A stretch of 11,738 nucleotides of DNA from Planktomarina sp. (GTDB lineage Bacteria > Pseudomonadota > Alphaproteobacteria > Rhodobacterales > Rhodobacteraceae), in assembly GCA_022425445.1 (NCBI GenBank), contig JAKMFM010000225.1, positions 1-11,738 on the forward strand, written 5' to 3'. The notes under the pieces were generated by a model. That model did no database searches, had not been told where the DNA came from, and saw nothing but the letters and a program-made list of their open reading frames with translations. The position numbers and the translations under genes were made by a program. Shown piece by piece: positions 1-7,328 of this stretch. The first letter of the stretch is position 1; each line of letters begins with the position of its first letter.

Positions 1-1
1 C

Positions 2-583
2 CCCAAATATAAGGTTGTTGCCGTAGATTACGGCGCAAAGCGCAATATCTTGCGGTGCCTGGCGTCCGTTGGCTGCGATGTCACTGTGCTGCCAGCATCG
101 GCCACCGCAGAGGATGTTTTGGCGCACCAGCCCGATGGGCTATTCCTTTCCAATGGACCAGGCGACCCCGCGGCCACTGGCCACTACGCTGTGCCGATGA
201 TCCGGGCGGTGTTGGACCAGAGCGCGATCCCCGTCTTTGGAATTTGCTTGGGCCACCAAATGCTGGCTCTGGCACTGGGTGCAAAAACCGTCAAGATGAA
301 CCACGGACATCATGGCGCGAACCATCCTGTGAAGGATGTGCACAGCAATAAGGTTGAGATCACCTCTATGAACCATGGATTTACCGTGGACAGTCAATCT
401 CTGCCTGAGGGTGTGATCGAAACACATGTATCCCTGTTTGATGGGTCAAATTGCGGCATTCGCATGGCGGATCGTCCGGTATTCTCGGTACAATATCACC
501 CCGAAGCCAGCCCGGGACCTCAGGACAGTTTTTATCTGTTTGAAAACTTCGCAGCAGAGATGGAAAAGTCTCGCGCGGCCTAA
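2..583 (+). CDS. carA: Carbamoyl-phosphate synthase small subunit, C-terminal half (5' partial)
   Basis: This is the glutamine amidotransferase subunit that releases ammonia from glutamine for the CarB synthase, feeding arginine and pyrimidine synthesis in the cytoplasm. The reading frame is open from base 2 (PKYKVVAVDYGAKRNILR), so the gene begins left of the window; about 193 residues remain of a family usually near 380-390. What is visible is the class I amidotransferase domain: LFLSNGPGDP, the nucleophile elbow GICLGHQ with the catalytic Cys at bases 245-247, the CarA-type GHHGANHPVKD stretch, and YHPEASPGPQDS carrying the catalytic His and Glu. It ends in TAA. The N-terminal CarA domain lies outside the window. 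The TTG at base 50 is only an internal codon, not a start. There is no adjacent carB; the next gene is an unrelated glycosyltransferase remnant. The family assignment is secure. Confidence 0.97.
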   Translation, partial: PKYKVVAVDYGAKRNILRCLASVGCDVTVLPASATAEDVLAHQPDGLFLSNGPGDPAATGHYAVPMIRAVLDQSAIPVFGICLGHQMLALALGAKTVKMNHGHHGANHPVKDVHSNKVEITSMNHGFTVDSQSLPEGVIETHVSLFDGSNCGIRMADRPVFSVQYHPEASPGPQDSFYLFENFAAEMEKSRAA

Positions 584-609
584 CAGCGTAAACCTCGCCA
601 GAACATCCA

Positions 610-646
610 GCCCTCAAACTGACTTAATCAACTGCAGTTTGAGGGC
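610..646 (+). other. Perfect 11-bp hairpin between carA and the glycosyltransferase remnant
   Basis: GCCCTCAAACT (610-620) and AGTTTGAGGGC (636-646) are exact reverse complements separated by a 15-base loop. The hairpin lies 27 bases after the carA stop. No run of T follows it on either strand, so it is not a typical intrinsic terminator. Its 3' arm contains GAGGG (641-645), the only Shine-Dalgarno-like sequence before the TTG start at 655. It could be a Rho-assisted carA 3' end, an mRNA-stabilising stem, or a structure that hides the downstream ribosome binding site. The pairing is seen directly; the role is inferred. Confidence 0.65.
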
Positions 647-654
647 AGATCACC

Positions 655-2585
655 TTGGATCATTACACGCGTTCGTTTCCCACTGATGCCCAGCAAGCGC
701 CCGGCATGGGAGATCGCGATCCACCAGATTTTCTGGCGTTTCTGGTGGAAGCGAACCTGCTGCCCCTTGCCACCTATCTGCAATTGCAAAATCGCGCGTT
801 GGATGGAAAAGTCTCCGAGAGCGATACGTTGATTTCCCTTGGCCTCATAGAACCAACCCGTTTGGCCCAATTGCACTCAGAACATTTGGTGGAAGGCTAT
901 ATTGATCTCACCCATTTTCCACCAAACCCGGATTTTCTCAAGATTCTGGGGCCAGCCACCGCCCTACAAATGGGTGTGTTGCCTTGGCGTTTAAGCACAG
1001 GCGTGACGGTCATCTTAACTGACCGGCCGGAGCACTATGATCAAAACCAAGCCTATTTGCGCCAAATATTTTGCCCACTGGGCCGCGCCTTTGCCTGCCC
1101 AGACCAGACCAGATGAGATCCTATATCACCACGACCGACGAAACCGCGCTGATCCATCGGGCAGAACACCGTGTTGCCGCGCGCGAAAGCTGCCGCGATC
1201 TGAACTTTGAGATCTTGCATATTGCCCTGTGGAGCTTGACCGCTGTCGTCACTCTGACCAGCGCCTTTGCGCCAGCCATTAAATTCTTGACCTTCGCCCT
1301 ATGGGGAACCCTCACTTTGATTGCCAATATGGCGCTGAAATTCACCACCGTGATCTTGTTTTTACATCGCGGAGCGATGGACAGTTTCAAATATAAGCGC
1401 CGGGTAACGGATGCACCCCTGCCCAAAATATCCATCATGGTTTCCCTGTTCAAAGAGAGTGCCATAATGAACCATCTGCTCGCGAATCTGCGCCAACTCG
1501 ACTATCCGAAGACTCTCCTGCAGGTAATTTTGGTTATGGAACGCGATGACATTACCACAGCCAAGACCCTCTCGCGCACCGGGCTCCCACCCTGGATCAC
1601 CGCGATCAACGTGCCAGGCGGCACCATCAACACAAAGCCGAGAGCACTCGACTACGCCTTAGATCACTGCAAAGGGTCAATCATAGGCGTCTATGATGCA
1701 GAAGATGCACCCGAACCCGGTCAATTGCGTAAAGTGGCGCGCCATTTTACGCAAGGCGATGAAAAACTAGCCTGCGTTCAAGGTACTTTGGATTTCTATA
1801 ATGCGCGCACCAATTGGTTGTCGCGATGTTTCTCTATCGAATATGCCACTTGGTTTATCATTATCCTACCGGGCCTTGCGCGGCTCAGGCTTCCGGTCCC
1901 ACTCGGTGGCACGACCCTATTTTTTCGCCGTCATATCCTTGAGGAGCTGGGCGGTTGGGACTCGCATAATGTCACGGGAGATGCAGATATTGGCATTCGA
2001 TTCATGCGTTTTGGCTATCATACCGAGCTCTTACCCACTGTGACCCTTGAGGAGGCCAGTTGTCGTGGCTAGCCTTAGATCTGTCAACGCAGCCGCTGGC
2101 TGAAAGGCTATGCAGTCACCTGGGCGGTCCACATGCGCGCACCGAAAACCCTACTGCGGGACATGGGCCTTTGGCAATTTTTTGGCGTGCAATTGCTCTT
2201 CGCGGGTACGCTGTCACAATTTTTATTGGCGCCTTTACTTTGGACCTTCTGGCTGGCCGTTCTCGCCCTGCCCCATCCCTTAACGGGCTTCATGCCTAAT
2301 TGGGCTTTTTACACATTGAGCGGGATTTACTTAATGTCTGAAGTCATCAACATCATCGTTGGCATGCTGGCCTGCACCCAGGCCAAGCACCGCCATTTGC
2401 TCAAATGTGTGCCGCGTCTACATTTCTACTTCCCACTGGGATCAGTGGCCGCCTACAAAGGCTTCCTCGAGCTGCTCTACAAACCCTTTTACTGGGACAA
2501 AACCGCCCATGGGATATCGCTGGCCACCACGCCGACGCAGCCCCCTACCAAGCCTGAGCGCCAGCATCATGTTTCAGGCGGGTAA
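655..2585 (+). pseudogene. Membrane-linked family 2 glycosyltransferase, disrupted by one frameshift and two TAG codons
   Basis: Three consecutive pieces line up as one protein of about 641 residues after removing five bases. The first piece (655-1113; TTG start, GAGGG nine bases upstream) resembles the N-terminal helical domain common on roseobacter GT2 proteins. The second (to 2069) has two membrane segments and then a GT2 domain: ISIMVSLFKE, VYDAEDAPEP, GGTTLFFRRHILEELGGWD and VTGDADIG. The third (2079-2585) begins ICQRSRWLKGY, containing the QxxRW motif, followed by membrane segments such as FAGTLSQFLLAPLLWTFW. The first and second pieces are in different frames, shifted at a CCAGA triplet repeat (1099-1113). 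The second and third share a frame but are separated by TAG at 2070-2072 and 2076-2078. Relatives I recall carry E in VTEDAD, where this has G. The family normally adds sugars to surface polysaccharide at the inner membrane; the exact substrate is unknown. Its 3' end overlaps the convergent regulator by 41 bases. The family is clear; loss of function is inferred from three lesions. Confidence 0.88.
1099..1113 (+). repeat. Three perfect tandem CCAGA pentamers at the glycosyltransferase frameshift
   Basis: Bases 1099-1113 are exactly three copies of CCAGA. The upstream frame reads FACPDQTR and then meets TGA at 1114-1116. Removing one unit joins it to the downstream frame as FACPDQMRSYITTTDE. 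Two copies would therefore restore the reading frame, which makes gain of one unit by slippage the simplest explanation. Other changes of +2 or -1 net bases nearby would also fit. Confidence 0.85.
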
Positions 2586-3201
2586 CAAAGGCCTCGCTCA
2601 AATGCCGTTTCACCGCCTCATGGGCCGCCGAACCATCCCGATCCGAAATTGCCGACACAATTGCCTGATGCTCATCCAAGGCCACCGGCCCCCGCCCCTC
2701 AACAGCAAGAGAGGTTGTCGCCAGGAGCGCCATGGAGCGGTAAACCAAATCCAGCTGCTGCACCAAAAACCGATTGTGAGACGCCAAATGCAACTGCTTG
2801 TGAAATCTCTTATTTGACCGCGCCAAAGCGGCGGCATCCGACACTCGCTCGCGATCTGCATCAATCATTTGTTGCAGCACATTGACCTCTTCAACCGAGG
2901 CATGTTGCGCCGCTAAACGCGCCGCCAGCCCCTCAAGTTCTGTGCGTACCACATAGAGCTCGGCCATTTGATTGTGATCAAGAGAGGCAACAATCAAACT
3001 GCGGCCGTCACGGGTCAAGAGGCTCTGCGTCTCCAACCTTTGCAGCGCCTCGCGGATCGGTGTGCGTGACACGCCAAAACGTTCGGCCAATTCACTTTCC
3101 ACCAAGCGACTGCCAGGCTTGTAGATGCCCACGTCAATCGCTTCCAAAATCAACCCATAAGCGTCCCCTTGCACGGGTCGGGATGCAGATGTTTCCAACA
3201 T
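2545..3201 (-). CDS. GntR-family transcriptional regulator with FCD ligand domain
   Basis: This is a DNA-binding repressor or activator of the FadR (FCD) branch of GntR, about 218 residues. The winged helix occupies roughly residues 12-72, with the recognition region LAERFGVSRTPIREALQRLE. The FCD helical domain follows (about 78-205) with candidate metal or ligand residues in NKRFHKQL, DEHQAIVSAI and AVKRHL. The first position is Asn rather than the Asp found in many FCD proteins. I chose the ATG at 3201 because AAGGAG lies seven bases upstream; a TTG at 3231 in the same frame would add ten residues and lacks that support. It ends in TAG and overlaps the convergent glycosyltransferase remnant by 41 bases. 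It is divergent from the pyrimidine 5'-nucleotidase gene, its most likely target. The effector cannot be told from the sequence. Confidence 0.93.
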   Translation of the reverse strand: MLETSASRPVQGDAYGLILEAIDVGIYKPGSRLVESELAERFGVSRTPIREALQRLETQSLLTRDGRSLIVASLDHNQMAELYVVRTELEGLAARLAAQHASVEEVNVLQQMIDADRERVSDAAALARSNKRFHKQLHLASHNRFLVQQLDLVYRSMALLATTSLAVEGRGPVALDEHQAIVSAISDRDGSAAHEAVKRHLSEAFVTRLKHDAGAQAW

Positions 3202-3288
3202 AAATAGGCTCCTTTTCGATCGTTGCGTCAACTATGGGCGAGCTGGCCGCGCCTCGCAAGCGTTTCACCATTGAACCTGACGCGCTAT

Positions 3289-3298
3289 TTGGTACCAA
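3289..3298. promoter_or_regulatory. Candidate GntR operator palindrome
   Basis: TTGGTACCAA is a perfect 10-base palindrome seven bases before the nucleotidase ATG, in the 104-base divergent gap. It fits the general FadR-branch pattern TNGT-ACNA with no spacer, so it is a reasonable operator for the adjacent GntR regulator. A palindrome this short can also occur by chance, and I see no second copy in the gap. A weak TTCACC/TATTTG promoter-like pair at 3264-3269 and 3286-3291 would place the site at the transcription start. Confidence 0.35.
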
Positions 3299-3305
3299 TT
3301 GCCTC

Positions 3306-4004
3306 ATGAATTTTTACCAGTTTTCTCATGTCGACACTTGGATCTTTGATCTCGACAATACGCTTTACCCGCCCAAGGTACGGCTTTTCGATCAGATCGA
3401 AGAGAAAATGCGCCTTTTTGTGTCTGATTTTCTGAATGTTAGCCTTGATGAAGCAGATGTATTGCGCGCGCAGTATTGGCGGAGCCACGGAACAACCCTG
3501 GCAGGTATGATGAACCAACATGCCATGCCACCGGAGGCATTTTTGCAATTTGTGCATGACATAGATTTTTCGCCCATTCCGCATTCAGAAGAGCTTTCAT
3601 CACTGATTTTTGCCCTGCCGGGACGAAAAATTGTCTATACCAATGGCACAGAACCCTATGCACGCCGGGTATTGCACGCGCGTGGCTTGGAGCAAAATTT
3701 TGAAGCGGTCTACGGGATAGAACACGCCAACTATCGCCCCAAACCCCATGCTGAAGCTTTCGCAAAGGTCTTTGAGCGCGCGGCAGTGACCCCGCATTCC
3801 GCTGCCATGTTTGAAGATGATGCGCGCAATTTGCGAGTGCCAGCGGGCCTTGGGATGCGGACTGTCTATATCTCTCCAGATACGGATTCACCTGATTATG
3901 TCGACGCCGCGCATCAGGATTTGGAGGCGTTCTTGTCACAATTAGTCGCAGCTTGCTTTTCAAAACCAAACGACGGCTTACCTGGCTTCCATGGAATCGC
4001 ATAA
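3306..4004 (+). CDS. HAD-family pyrimidine 5'-nucleotidase
   Basis: This is a cytoplasmic phosphatase of the haloacid dehalogenase superfamily, of the SDT1/Ppn1-like pyrimidine 5'-nucleotidase group, predicted to remove phosphate from pyrimidine mononucleotides. About 232 residues show all four HAD motifs: the nucleophile motif DLDNT (Asp15 and Asp17), VYTNGT near residue 110, the Lys in YRPKPHAEAF near 146, and MFEDDARN near 168-175. The start is set at ATG 3306 because the family begins only a few residues before FDLDNTLY. The frame is open further upstream to 3234, but that extension has no family resemblance. No clear Shine-Dalgarno precedes the ATG. The last 14 bases overlap the next gene, so the two are probably cotranscribed and coupled. 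The general HAD class is certain; the nucleotide substrate is inferred. Confidence 0.93.
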   Translation: MNFYQFSHVDTWIFDLDNTLYPPKVRLFDQIEEKMRLFVSDFLNVSLDEADVLRAQYWRSHGTTLAGMMNQHAMPPEAFLQFVHDIDFSPIPHSEELSSLIFALPGRKIVYTNGTEPYARRVLHARGLEQNFEAVYGIEHANYRPKPHAEAFAKVFERAAVTPHSAAMFEDDARNLRVPAGLGMRTVYISPDTDSPDYVDAAHQDLEAFLSQLVAACFSKPNDGLPGFHGIA

Positions 4005-5178
4005 AGATATTATCATCTCTGGCGGTGGCATCGCCGGGCTGACCGCCGCTGTTGCCTTTGGCACGGCAGGGTTTGAGGTGCTTTGCGTCGATCCCACGGC
4101 ACCCGTCATCGACCGAAGCAATCGAGGCGCCGATCTGCGCACCACCGCCTATTTGCAACCCGCGCATGCTTTTTTGCAGCAAATTGGTCTGTGGCCTTTA
4201 TTGGCCGAGCGCAGCGCACCGCTTCAGATCATGCGCATTATCGATGCGGCTGGGGAGGTTTTGGTTCGTAAAGATTTCAATGCGGCCGATATTTCTGACG
4301 CGCCATTTGGCTGGAACCTTGGCAATTGGGACATGCGCGAAGGGCTTTTAACGCGACTGGACTCCCTGCCAAATGTCACCTTTCAACCCGGCGTTTCGAC
4401 CCTGGGCGGCCAAACGCGCAGCACAGAAGCGCGCGTCACTCTGAGCACTAAGGAACGAGTCAGCTGCAAAATGCTGATTGCGGCTGACGGCCGTGACAGC
4501 CTCATTCGGCGAGCGGCCAAAATCGGCATGAAGCGCACAGATTTTGGTCAATTGGCTTTAAGTTTTGCGGTGAACCACGACACCCCGCACGAAAATATCT
4601 CGACCGAAGTTCATAAGTCGGGAGGACCTTTTACCTTAGTGCCATTGCCCGACTTTAATGACAAACCCTCTTCGGCTGTGGTGTGGATGGATCGCGTCAG
4701 CGCGATCAAAGAGGTGCAAGCCCTACCGGATCAAGCCTTCAACGCTGCCATCACCGAGCGGTCTGCGGGTGTTTTGGGACCGCTGGAGGTGATCACCGTA
4801 CGCAACGCCTGGCCGATTATCAGCCAATTGTCCGATCATTTTTTTGCCGAGCGCACAGCTTTCATTGCAGAGGCTGCGCATGTGGTGCCGCCGATCGGCG
4901 CCCAGGGCTTGAACCTCAGCTTTGGAGATATTGAGGTGCTGCTCGACCTTGCAAAGGCTGCGCCCGCGCAGATCGGTGAGATGCAAATGCTCAAACGTTA
5001 CCAACAAGCGCGCCGGCCGATTGCGCAATCGCGGGTGCTGGGCGTTAGCGCGCTAAACCGCGCCTCCAAGGCAGAGGGTCCAATTGCAGCCCGTGCCAGG
5101 GCCTTCGGGCTGGAAGCGATCCACCGGATCACGCCCATTCGCCATCAGCTCATGCAATTGGGGCTGGGCATACGCTAA
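3991..5178 (+). CDS. UbiH/UbiF/VisC-family FAD-dependent hydroxylase, probable ubiquinone biosynthesis
   Basis: This 395-residue flavoprotein monooxygenase most likely hydroxylates the aromatic ring of a ubiquinone precursor, at or near the inner membrane. The FAD-binding Rossmann fold begins at once with GGGIAG (residues 11-16). The family's middle motif is FGWNLGNWDMREGLLTRL, the second FAD motif is IAADGRDSLIR, and the third is AEAAHVVPPIGAQGLNLSFGD. That motif has Glu where many relatives have Asp (GDAAH), a variation I recall in alphaproteobacterial members. Length is typical. The start ATG lies inside the end of the nucleotidase gene, and no strong ribosome binding site precedes it, so translational coupling is likely. 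It ends six bases from the stop of the convergent aminotransferase gene, leaving no room for a terminator. Which ring position it acts on cannot be decided, so I give no gene symbol. Confidence 0.92.
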   Translation: MESHKDIIISGGGIAGLTAAVAFGTAGFEVLCVDPTAPVIDRSNRGADLRTTAYLQPAHAFLQQIGLWPLLAERSAPLQIMRIIDAAGEVLVRKDFNAADISDAPFGWNLGNWDMREGLLTRLDSLPNVTFQPGVSTLGGQTRSTEARVTLSTKERVSCKMLIAADGRDSLIRRAAKIGMKRTDFGQLALSFAVNHDTPHENISTEVHKSGGPFTLVPLPDFNDKPSSAVVWMDRVSAIKEVQALPDQAFNAAITERSAGVLGPLEVITVRNAWPIISQLSDHFFAERTAFIAEAAHVVPPIGAQGLNLSFGDIEVLLDLAKAAPAQIGEMQMLKRYQQARRPIAQSRVLGVSALNRASKAEGPIAARARAFGLEAIHRITPIRHQLMQLGLGIR

Positions 5179-5184
5179 GTCGGA

Positions 5185-6318
5185 TTAAGCGGCGAGGACT
5201 TGATCCAAGGCCTTCTCTAAACGCGCCACGCTGGCGTCCACGTCATAGAGCTTATCAAGGCCAAACAATCCCAGACGGAAACTCCGATACTCTGGGCCCT
5301 CGTCGCATTGCAGCGGCACGCCGGCAGCGATCTGCATACCAAGCGCGGCAAAGGGTTTGCCAGTTTGCATCTCCGGGCTGCTCGCGAAACTCACAACGAC
5401 ACCGGGGGCACCAAACCCATCTGCAGCGACGGAGGCGATGCCGCGCTCTGCGAGAGCCGCGCGCACGCGATTGCCTTGTTCCCATTGCGCATCGGCCAAT
5501 TTTCCAAAACCGTAGTCTTTGGTTTCCAGCATTGTATCGCGAAAGCCCGTCAAAGCATCGGTCGGCATTGTTGCGTGGTAGGCATGACCGCCACCTTCAT
5601 AGGTCTCCATAATCGACAGCCATTTGCCCAAATCCACTGCAAAACTGTTGGACTGGCTGGCCTTCACCGCCGCGAGTCCAGCCTCAGACATCATGACCAA
5701 GCCCGCAGATGGCGAGGCCGACCAACCTTTCTGAGGCGCGGAGATCAGAAAATCAACGCCCACAGCGCGCATGTCCACCCAAGCACAGCCTGAGGCGATG
5801 CAATCCAGAACGAACAACCCGCCGTAACTATGCACCGCGTCAGAAACCGCCTTGAGGTAGTCATCTGGCAAAATCAAACCCGCTGATGTCTCGACGTGCG
5901 GCGCAAAAACAACATCAGGTTGATCCGACAAAATTTTGGCAACCACTTCATCAATTGGCGCTGGGGCAAAGGCCGCCTGAACGCCGTTGCCCACCCGGCG
6001 GGCCTTCATAACCGTTTCGCTGGCAGGAATTGAACCAGCTTCAAAAATCTGGCTCCAACGATAGGAGAACCATCCATTGCGCAGCACCATAACATTTTTG
6101 TCCACAGCAATTTGCCGCGCGACGGCTTCCATCCCATAGGTGCCGCCGCCGGGAATCACCGCGACGCCATCGGCGGAATACACTTCCTTCAAAATGGATG
6201 AGATATCACGCATCACGCCCTGAAATTTCGCGCTCATATGATTGAGAGAACGATCTGTAAACACAACAGAATATTCAAGTAGGCCATCTGGATCCACGGT
6301 ATTAAGCAAAGCAGTCAT
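5185..6318 (-). CDS. Class V PLP-dependent aminotransferase (alanine/serine-glyoxylate type)
   Basis: This 377-residue fold-type I aminotransferase transfers an amino group using pyridoxal phosphate. PGGGTYGMEA (56-65) forms the phosphate-binding region, HVETSAG (141-147) and LDCIAS (Asp172, which contacts the PLP ring nitrogen) follow, and SAPQKGWS carries the catalytic Lys197. The C-terminal region has FRLGLFG with the conserved Arg expected to bind the substrate carboxylate. The closest recognised group is alanine- or serine-glyoxylate aminotransferase, but related enzymes act on phosphonates and other amines, so the substrate stays open. The ATG at 6318 is preceded by AGGAG at good spacing. 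The gene is 73 bases downstream of the Lrp/AsnC pair on the same strand. That gap is AT-rich enough for its own promoter, so co-regulation is possible but not shown. Confidence 0.9.
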   Translation of the reverse strand: MTALLNTVDPDGLLEYSVVFTDRSLNHMSAKFQGVMRDISSILKEVYSADGVAVIPGGGTYGMEAVARQIAVDKNVMVLRNGWFSYRWSQIFEAGSIPASETVMKARRVGNGVQAAFAPAPIDEVVAKILSDQPDVVFAPHVETSAGLILPDDYLKAVSDAVHSYGGLFVLDCIASGCAWVDMRAVGVDFLISAPQKGWSASPSAGLVMMSEAGLAAVKASQSNSFAVDLGKWLSIMETYEGGGHAYHATMPTDALTGFRDTMLETKDYGFGKLADAQWEQGNRVRAALAERGIASVAADGFGAPGVVVSFASSPEMQTGKPFAALGMQIAAGVPLQCDEGPEYRSFRLGLFGLDKLYDVDASVARLEKALDQVLAA

Positions 6319-6391
6319 TTTGGCATCTCCTATAGGGTTAATACTTTATAAAACCTTGACCACAGGATGCACGGTCTATTTTAGTATGCAA

Positions 6392-6847
6392 CTAAAGTGG
6401 ACCAAGCAGCCGCTCTTCCGTTAGTAGCACATTGGCCTCTACATCGCCGATACCGCGCACGGTCATAATCCGGCGACGCAGGACCCGCTGGAAATCGGAA
6501 ATGTCCCGCGCCACAACCCGCAAGCGATAATCATAGCGTCCCAGCACATGCTGAACGGTTTGCACCTCCGGAATGGCTGTGACGGCACGCTCAAAATCCT
6601 CAAGGCTTACCTGCCCGCGCGTGGCCAGCTTGACGCCCAGAAAGACTGTCACCCCAAATCCTAATGCCTCGATATTGAAATCTACCCGACGCCCAGCCAG
6701 AACCCCAGCTGCCTGCAAACGCTTGATCCGCCGCCAAGTGGCCGGCTGGCTCAATCCCAATTGACGTCCCAATGCGCCTGCCGATTGGGTGACATCCCGC
6801 GACAGAGCCCGCAGGAGTGCAAAATCCTTGTCATCCCAAGCGTTCAT
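6392..6847 (-). CDS. Lrp/AsnC-family transcriptional regulator, second of a pair
   Basis: This 151-residue regulator has an N-terminal helix-turn-helix (about residues 5-55, including GLSQPATWRRIKRLQAAGVL) and a C-terminal RAM ligand-sensing domain (about 65-145, including VLGRYDYRLRVVARDISDF and GIGDVEANVLL). Lrp/AsnC proteins bind DNA as dimers and higher assemblies and usually respond to amino acids. Its ATG overlaps the stop of the preceding Lrp gene in ATGA (6844-6847), and no good ribosome binding site precedes it, which points to coupled translation. It ends in TAG. The pair could form mixed oligomers. ilvC, divergent from the pair, is the obvious candidate target, and the downstream aminotransferase is another. 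Confidence 0.95.
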   Translation of the reverse strand: MNAWDDKDFALLRALSRDVTQSAGALGRQLGLSQPATWRRIKRLQAAGVLAGRRVDFNIEALGFGVTVFLGVKLATRGQVSLEDFERAVTAIPEVQTVQHVLGRYDYRLRVVARDISDFQRVLRRRIMTVRGIGDVEANVLLTEERLLGPL

Positions 6848-7299
6848 AGAGGCAGGGCTTCCGCAGTTTTCAACGTCGCCACATGCATCAATGCTTCCAG
6901 TTCAGAAATATGCGGCAGATTAAGAATCTCACTGCGATAAAGTTTTTGATAATCCGGCATGTCTTTCGCAATTACCGAAAGACGCACATCCACCCGACCC
7001 GAAAAGGTTTGTATGGCAATCACCTGTTCGATCTGACGTGCTGCAGCCAAAAATTCGTCAAAAGCCTTCGAATAGGTTTTGTCCAAATTAAAGCGGAGGC
7101 TGACCTCCACCCCATACCCAAAAGCCGCCCAATCAATCATCGCGTGCACACCGCGCAACACGCCCTCCCCCCTCAAACGATCCAGCCGGCGGGTCACCGT
7201 AGCCGGCTGTGATTGGCAGCGTTCCGCCAGCTCCGACAGCGGCGCGGTCGGGTCCGATTGCAAAAACCGCAAAATACGTCTGTCGAGATCATCAAGCAT
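6844..7299 (-). CDS. Lrp/AsnC-family transcriptional regulator, first of a pair
   Basis: This protein is also 151 residues and clearly related to its downstream partner: LDDLDRRILRFLQSDPT leads into a helix-turn-helix with QSQPATVTRRLDRLRGEGVL, then a RAM domain with TFSGRVDVRLSVIAKDMPDYQ. It starts at ATG 7299, which has no Shine-Dalgarno sequence in front of it but a perfect TATAAT 11 bases upstream, so the message may be leaderless. It ends in TGA inside the ATGA overlap with the second regulator. It is divergent from ilvC across a 134-base AT-rich gap. Regulation of branched-chain amino acid synthesis is inferred from position and from the known role of the family; the ligand cannot be read from the sequence. 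Confidence 0.95.
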   Translation of the reverse strand: MLDDLDRRILRFLQSDPTAPLSELAERCQSQPATVTRRLDRLRGEGVLRGVHAMIDWAAFGYGVEVSLRFNLDKTYSKAFDEFLAAARQIEQVIAIQTFSGRVDVRLSVIAKDMPDYQKLYRSEILNLPHISELEALMHVATLKTAEALPL

Positions 7300-7310
7300 G
7301 AAATTTTCAT

Positions 7311-7316
7311 ATTATA
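7311..7316 (-). promoter_or_regulatory. Consensus -10 box for the Lrp/AsnC pair, possibly leaderless
   Basis: On the minus strand, bases 7316-7311 read TATAAT, a perfect -10 element. The ATG at 7299 begins 11 bases after it, so a start site at normal spacing gives an untranslated leader of only about four to six bases, too short for a Shine-Dalgarno sequence, and none is present. No good -35 hexamer is visible 16-18 bases upstream, so activation or an extended context may be needed. The region is AT-rich, which raises the chance of accidental matches. Confidence 0.5.
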
Positions 7317-7328
7317 GATATATGCGAA

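Noticed and set aside
1099..1113. Phase-variable contingency locus controlling a surface glycosyltransferase
   Set aside because: Only three pentamer units are present, and even in-frame copies would still meet the TAG codons at 2070 and 2076, so switching cannot restore full-length protein.
2070..2078. Genome-wide reassignment of TAG to tryptophan
   Set aside because: TAG terminates the gntR gene (2545-2547) and one lrp gene (6392-6394) at normal family lengths, and other tryptophans in the window are TGG.
3439..4182. Long minus-strand open frame of 247 codons opposite the nucleotidase and hydroxylase
   Set aside because: It is antisense to two well-supported genes, has no recognisable domain, and its composition is that of a shadow frame.
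6392..7299. Siroheme decarboxylase pair (AhbA/AhbB or NirDLGH), which resembles tandem Lrp/AsnC genes
   Set aside because: Both proteins have ordinary RAM-domain sequences (GRVDVRLSVIA, GRYDYRLRVVA), lack the heme-synthesis motifs I know, and sit next to ilvC rather than heme or nir genes.
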